The translations under genes and the position numbers were made by a program. A stretch of 64,000 nucleotides of DNA from JAEUJZ01 sp964460115 (GTDB lineage Bacteria; Myxococcota_A; Polyangia; Palsa-1104; JAEUJZ01). Below, piece after piece: positions 62,946-64,000 of the stretch. The stretch spans positions 19,415 to 83,414 of the forward strand of contig CAYWPR010000018.1 in assembly GCA_964460115.1 (NCBI GenBank), in the 5' to 3' direction. A model generated the notes under the pieces. The model had not been told where the DNA came from. It was given only the letters and a program-made list of their open reading frames with translations, and did no database searches. How positions within the stretch are numbered: the first letter of the stretch is position 1; each line of letters opens with the position of its first letter.

Positions 62946-64000
62946 TTATGCGCCGCGGCGGCGCCGAACTAGCCCCCAGGTTCCAAGCAGCAGCAATAGA
63001 CCCAAGGCCGAGGCCGTTTCGGTTGCGCCATGGGCTCCAAACTGGCAGCCATTTGTCGCGGCACTGCCGCTTGTTGCCGCGCGCACTTCGACCGCGCCAA
63101 TCGTGCAGCGGTCTTGCAGCCGCGTTGTGCCCAGCGCATCGACGCGACCTACGCGCGCATCGGCACAACCGACTAGCTCACCGCTGCCAACCACTGCACT
63201 AGCTGCATCGGGCATAAAGACGGGCAGCGCCCCATCTAGCTTGTTTAGCGAAGCACCGGCAGTGGTTTGCGGCAAAAGCCGAGTTGTGTCCACACTGGCG
63301 CCGGTAGTATCCAAAATGCTGCCGATAAGATTTCTGCCCATAAGCACTAGGCTTGCGGCGCCGCCGGGAGTCGCGTCGTTTGTCACATCGGCCCCGCCGC
63401 TGTTGTCGGCAAGCAGGCTGTTTGTCAGCAGAACCTTGTCCGAACTGGGCAAAGATTCGCTTGCGCCAAAGGCCAGGCTGTAAAGGGCGCTGCCCTGCGC
63501 TCTTATTCGCGGCTGAGCCGGCACGTAGCCCGTCGCCAAGGCGGCACCGACGTTCACTTTGTTGCTGATGAGCGTGCTTTGCAGAATTTCGACCTGGCTG
63601 TGCAAATTAAAGATCGCGCCGCCAAGCCCACTGCCGGCTTCGCCGCCGCTGCCGCCTTGCGCGAAATTGCCGGCAAGTGTGGCGTTGACGACGGTCGCGG
63701 TTCCAAACATGACAAAGACTGCACCGCCGGCGCCAAGCCCGCCGCCGCTAAACACGAAAGTGTTGGAACCGTCGCTCAAGATGACGCTATCGCCAGCGCC
63801 AAAGCCGCCATGCCCGCTATTTGCCGCCGGCAACGTGACATCGGCGACCGCCCCTGCCCCACCACCGCCGCCAAAGCCGCCGTCGCCACCGCGGCACTCG
63901 ACTGTGGTTCCGGCGCCGCCGCCGCCGCCAACGCCGCCGCCGCCACCGCCGCCAAAGCCGCCGCCCGCGCCCGTGGCGACAGCGCCGCCGCCACCGCCGC
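62946..64000 (-). CDS. Gly-rich beta-helix surface protein with C-terminal anchor signal (5' end outside window)
   Basis: The frame stays open from 62946 to the end of the window. Reading from the N-terminal side, a Gly-rich stretch (encoded near 63850-64000) leads to parallel beta-helix-type repeats (ATVVNATLAGNFAQGG, QVEILQSTLISN), as in choice-of-anchor/CSLREA-type proteins. The last 35 residues read NGCQFGAHGATETASALGLL, a hydrophobic helix and RRRRGA. This Cys-helix-Arg layout resembles the MYXO-CTERM sorting signal typical of Myxococcota. Surface location is inferred. A TTG at 63833 is only an internal codon. Confidence 0.75.
   Translation of the reverse strand, partial: GGGGGAVATGAGGGFGGGGGGGVGGGGGAGTTVECRGGDGGFGGGGGAGAVADVTLPAANSGHGGFGAGDSVILSDGSNTFVFSGGGLGAGGAVFVMFGTATVVNATLAGNFAQGGSGGEAGSGLGGAIFNLHSQVEILQSTLISNKVNVGAALATGYVPAQPRIRAQGSALYSLAFGASESLPSSDKVLLTNSLLADNSGGADVTNDATPGGAASLVLMGRNLIGSILDTTGASVDTTRLLPQTTAGASLNKLDGALPVFMPDAASAVVGSGELVGCADARVGRVDALGTTRLQDRCTIGAVEVRAATSGSAATNGCQFGAHGATETASALGLLLLLGTWGLVRRRRGA
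63850..64000. repeat. GCC/GCN low-complexity tract coding for poly-Gly
   Basis: The plus strand is a run of CCG/GCC triplets that codes on the minus strand for long Gly stretches in the beta-helix protein. It is a likely site of assembly error or length variation. Confidence 0.7.

Overview
This 64 kb window is GC-rich, densely coded chromosomal DNA from a Gram-negative bacterium. The gene content points to the Myxococcota or a close deltaproteobacterial relative. The clues are a long Ser/Thr kinase-nSTAND ATPase-PEGA-FGE fusion, several Cys-anchored lipoproteins with von Willebrand A domains, an ADYC-type lipoprotein, a Gly-rich beta-helix protein ending in a short Cys motif plus helix plus Arg cluster, and a ferrochelatase with four internal cysteines. 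No rRNA, tRNA, CRISPR array, transposase or integrase was recognised. The assignment rests on gene families only, not on a marker phylogeny.

Layout. 1-5 kb: a partial protein and two multi-spanning glycosyltransferase-like membrane proteins, then a propeller-like lipoprotein. 5-14 kb: housekeeping genes cmk, rpsA and uvrA, then a GH63/MGH1-like glycosidase. 14-18.4 kb: an isoprenyl diphosphate synthase and a very large Ala/Pro-rich protein with internal repeats and no recognisable family. 18.5-21 kb: a compact minus-strand operon of a Fis-type HTH protein, a divergent tryptophan 2,3-dioxygenase, a kynureninase and a GGQ release-factor-like protein. 21-25 kb: a lipoprotein and a BMP-type ABC importer (ATPase and binding protein, no permease), with a small ribbon-helix-helix protein. 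25-28 kb: a MoxR ATPase, a DUF1287 protein and a two-helix membrane protein. 27.9-30.7 kb: an AT-rich orphan contractile-tail spike gene whose 3' end overlaps that of fliR in a fliOPQR-like export-gate operon. 30.9-34.2 kb: a PaaA-like diiron protein coupled to hemH, then an RluA-type pseudouridine synthase and a SEC-C protein. 34.2-41 kb: an L,D-transpeptidase, a PAS-STAS regulator, an OmpA-like protein and an AT-rich ADYC lipoprotein with 15-bp tandem repeats. 41-50.5 kb: the giant kinase fusion, an exonuclease/phosphatase-fold protein, an acyltransferase coupled to a GpsA-like protein that has lost its catalytic lysines, and an AMP-ligase-like protein lacking the usual C-terminal lysine motif. 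50.7-59 kb: a DUF885 protein and a run of secreted proteins and lipoproteins, with DUF1415 among them. 59-64 kb: glyA, a Cys-rich secreted putative hydrolase, a trypsin-like pseudoprotease fused to an AAA/nSTAND ATPase, and a Gly-rich beta-helix surface protein that runs off the window.

How the genes work together. Firm couplings, with stop/start overlaps or gaps of a few bases, are GT-GT, fliO-P-Q-R, kynA-kynU-RF-like, BMP-ABC, PaaA-like-hemH, SEC-C-RluA-like, acyltransferase-GpsA-like, TPR protein-small lipoprotein and glyA-Cys-rich protein-pseudoprotease/ATPase. The most unusual content is (i) the acyltransferase/pseudo-GpsA pair, (ii) the pseudoprotease-ATPase, (iii) the 1122-residue repeat protein together with the orphan spike, (iv) the diverged export gate, and (v) the Fis-kyn operon. 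All functions are inferred from sequence reading alone.
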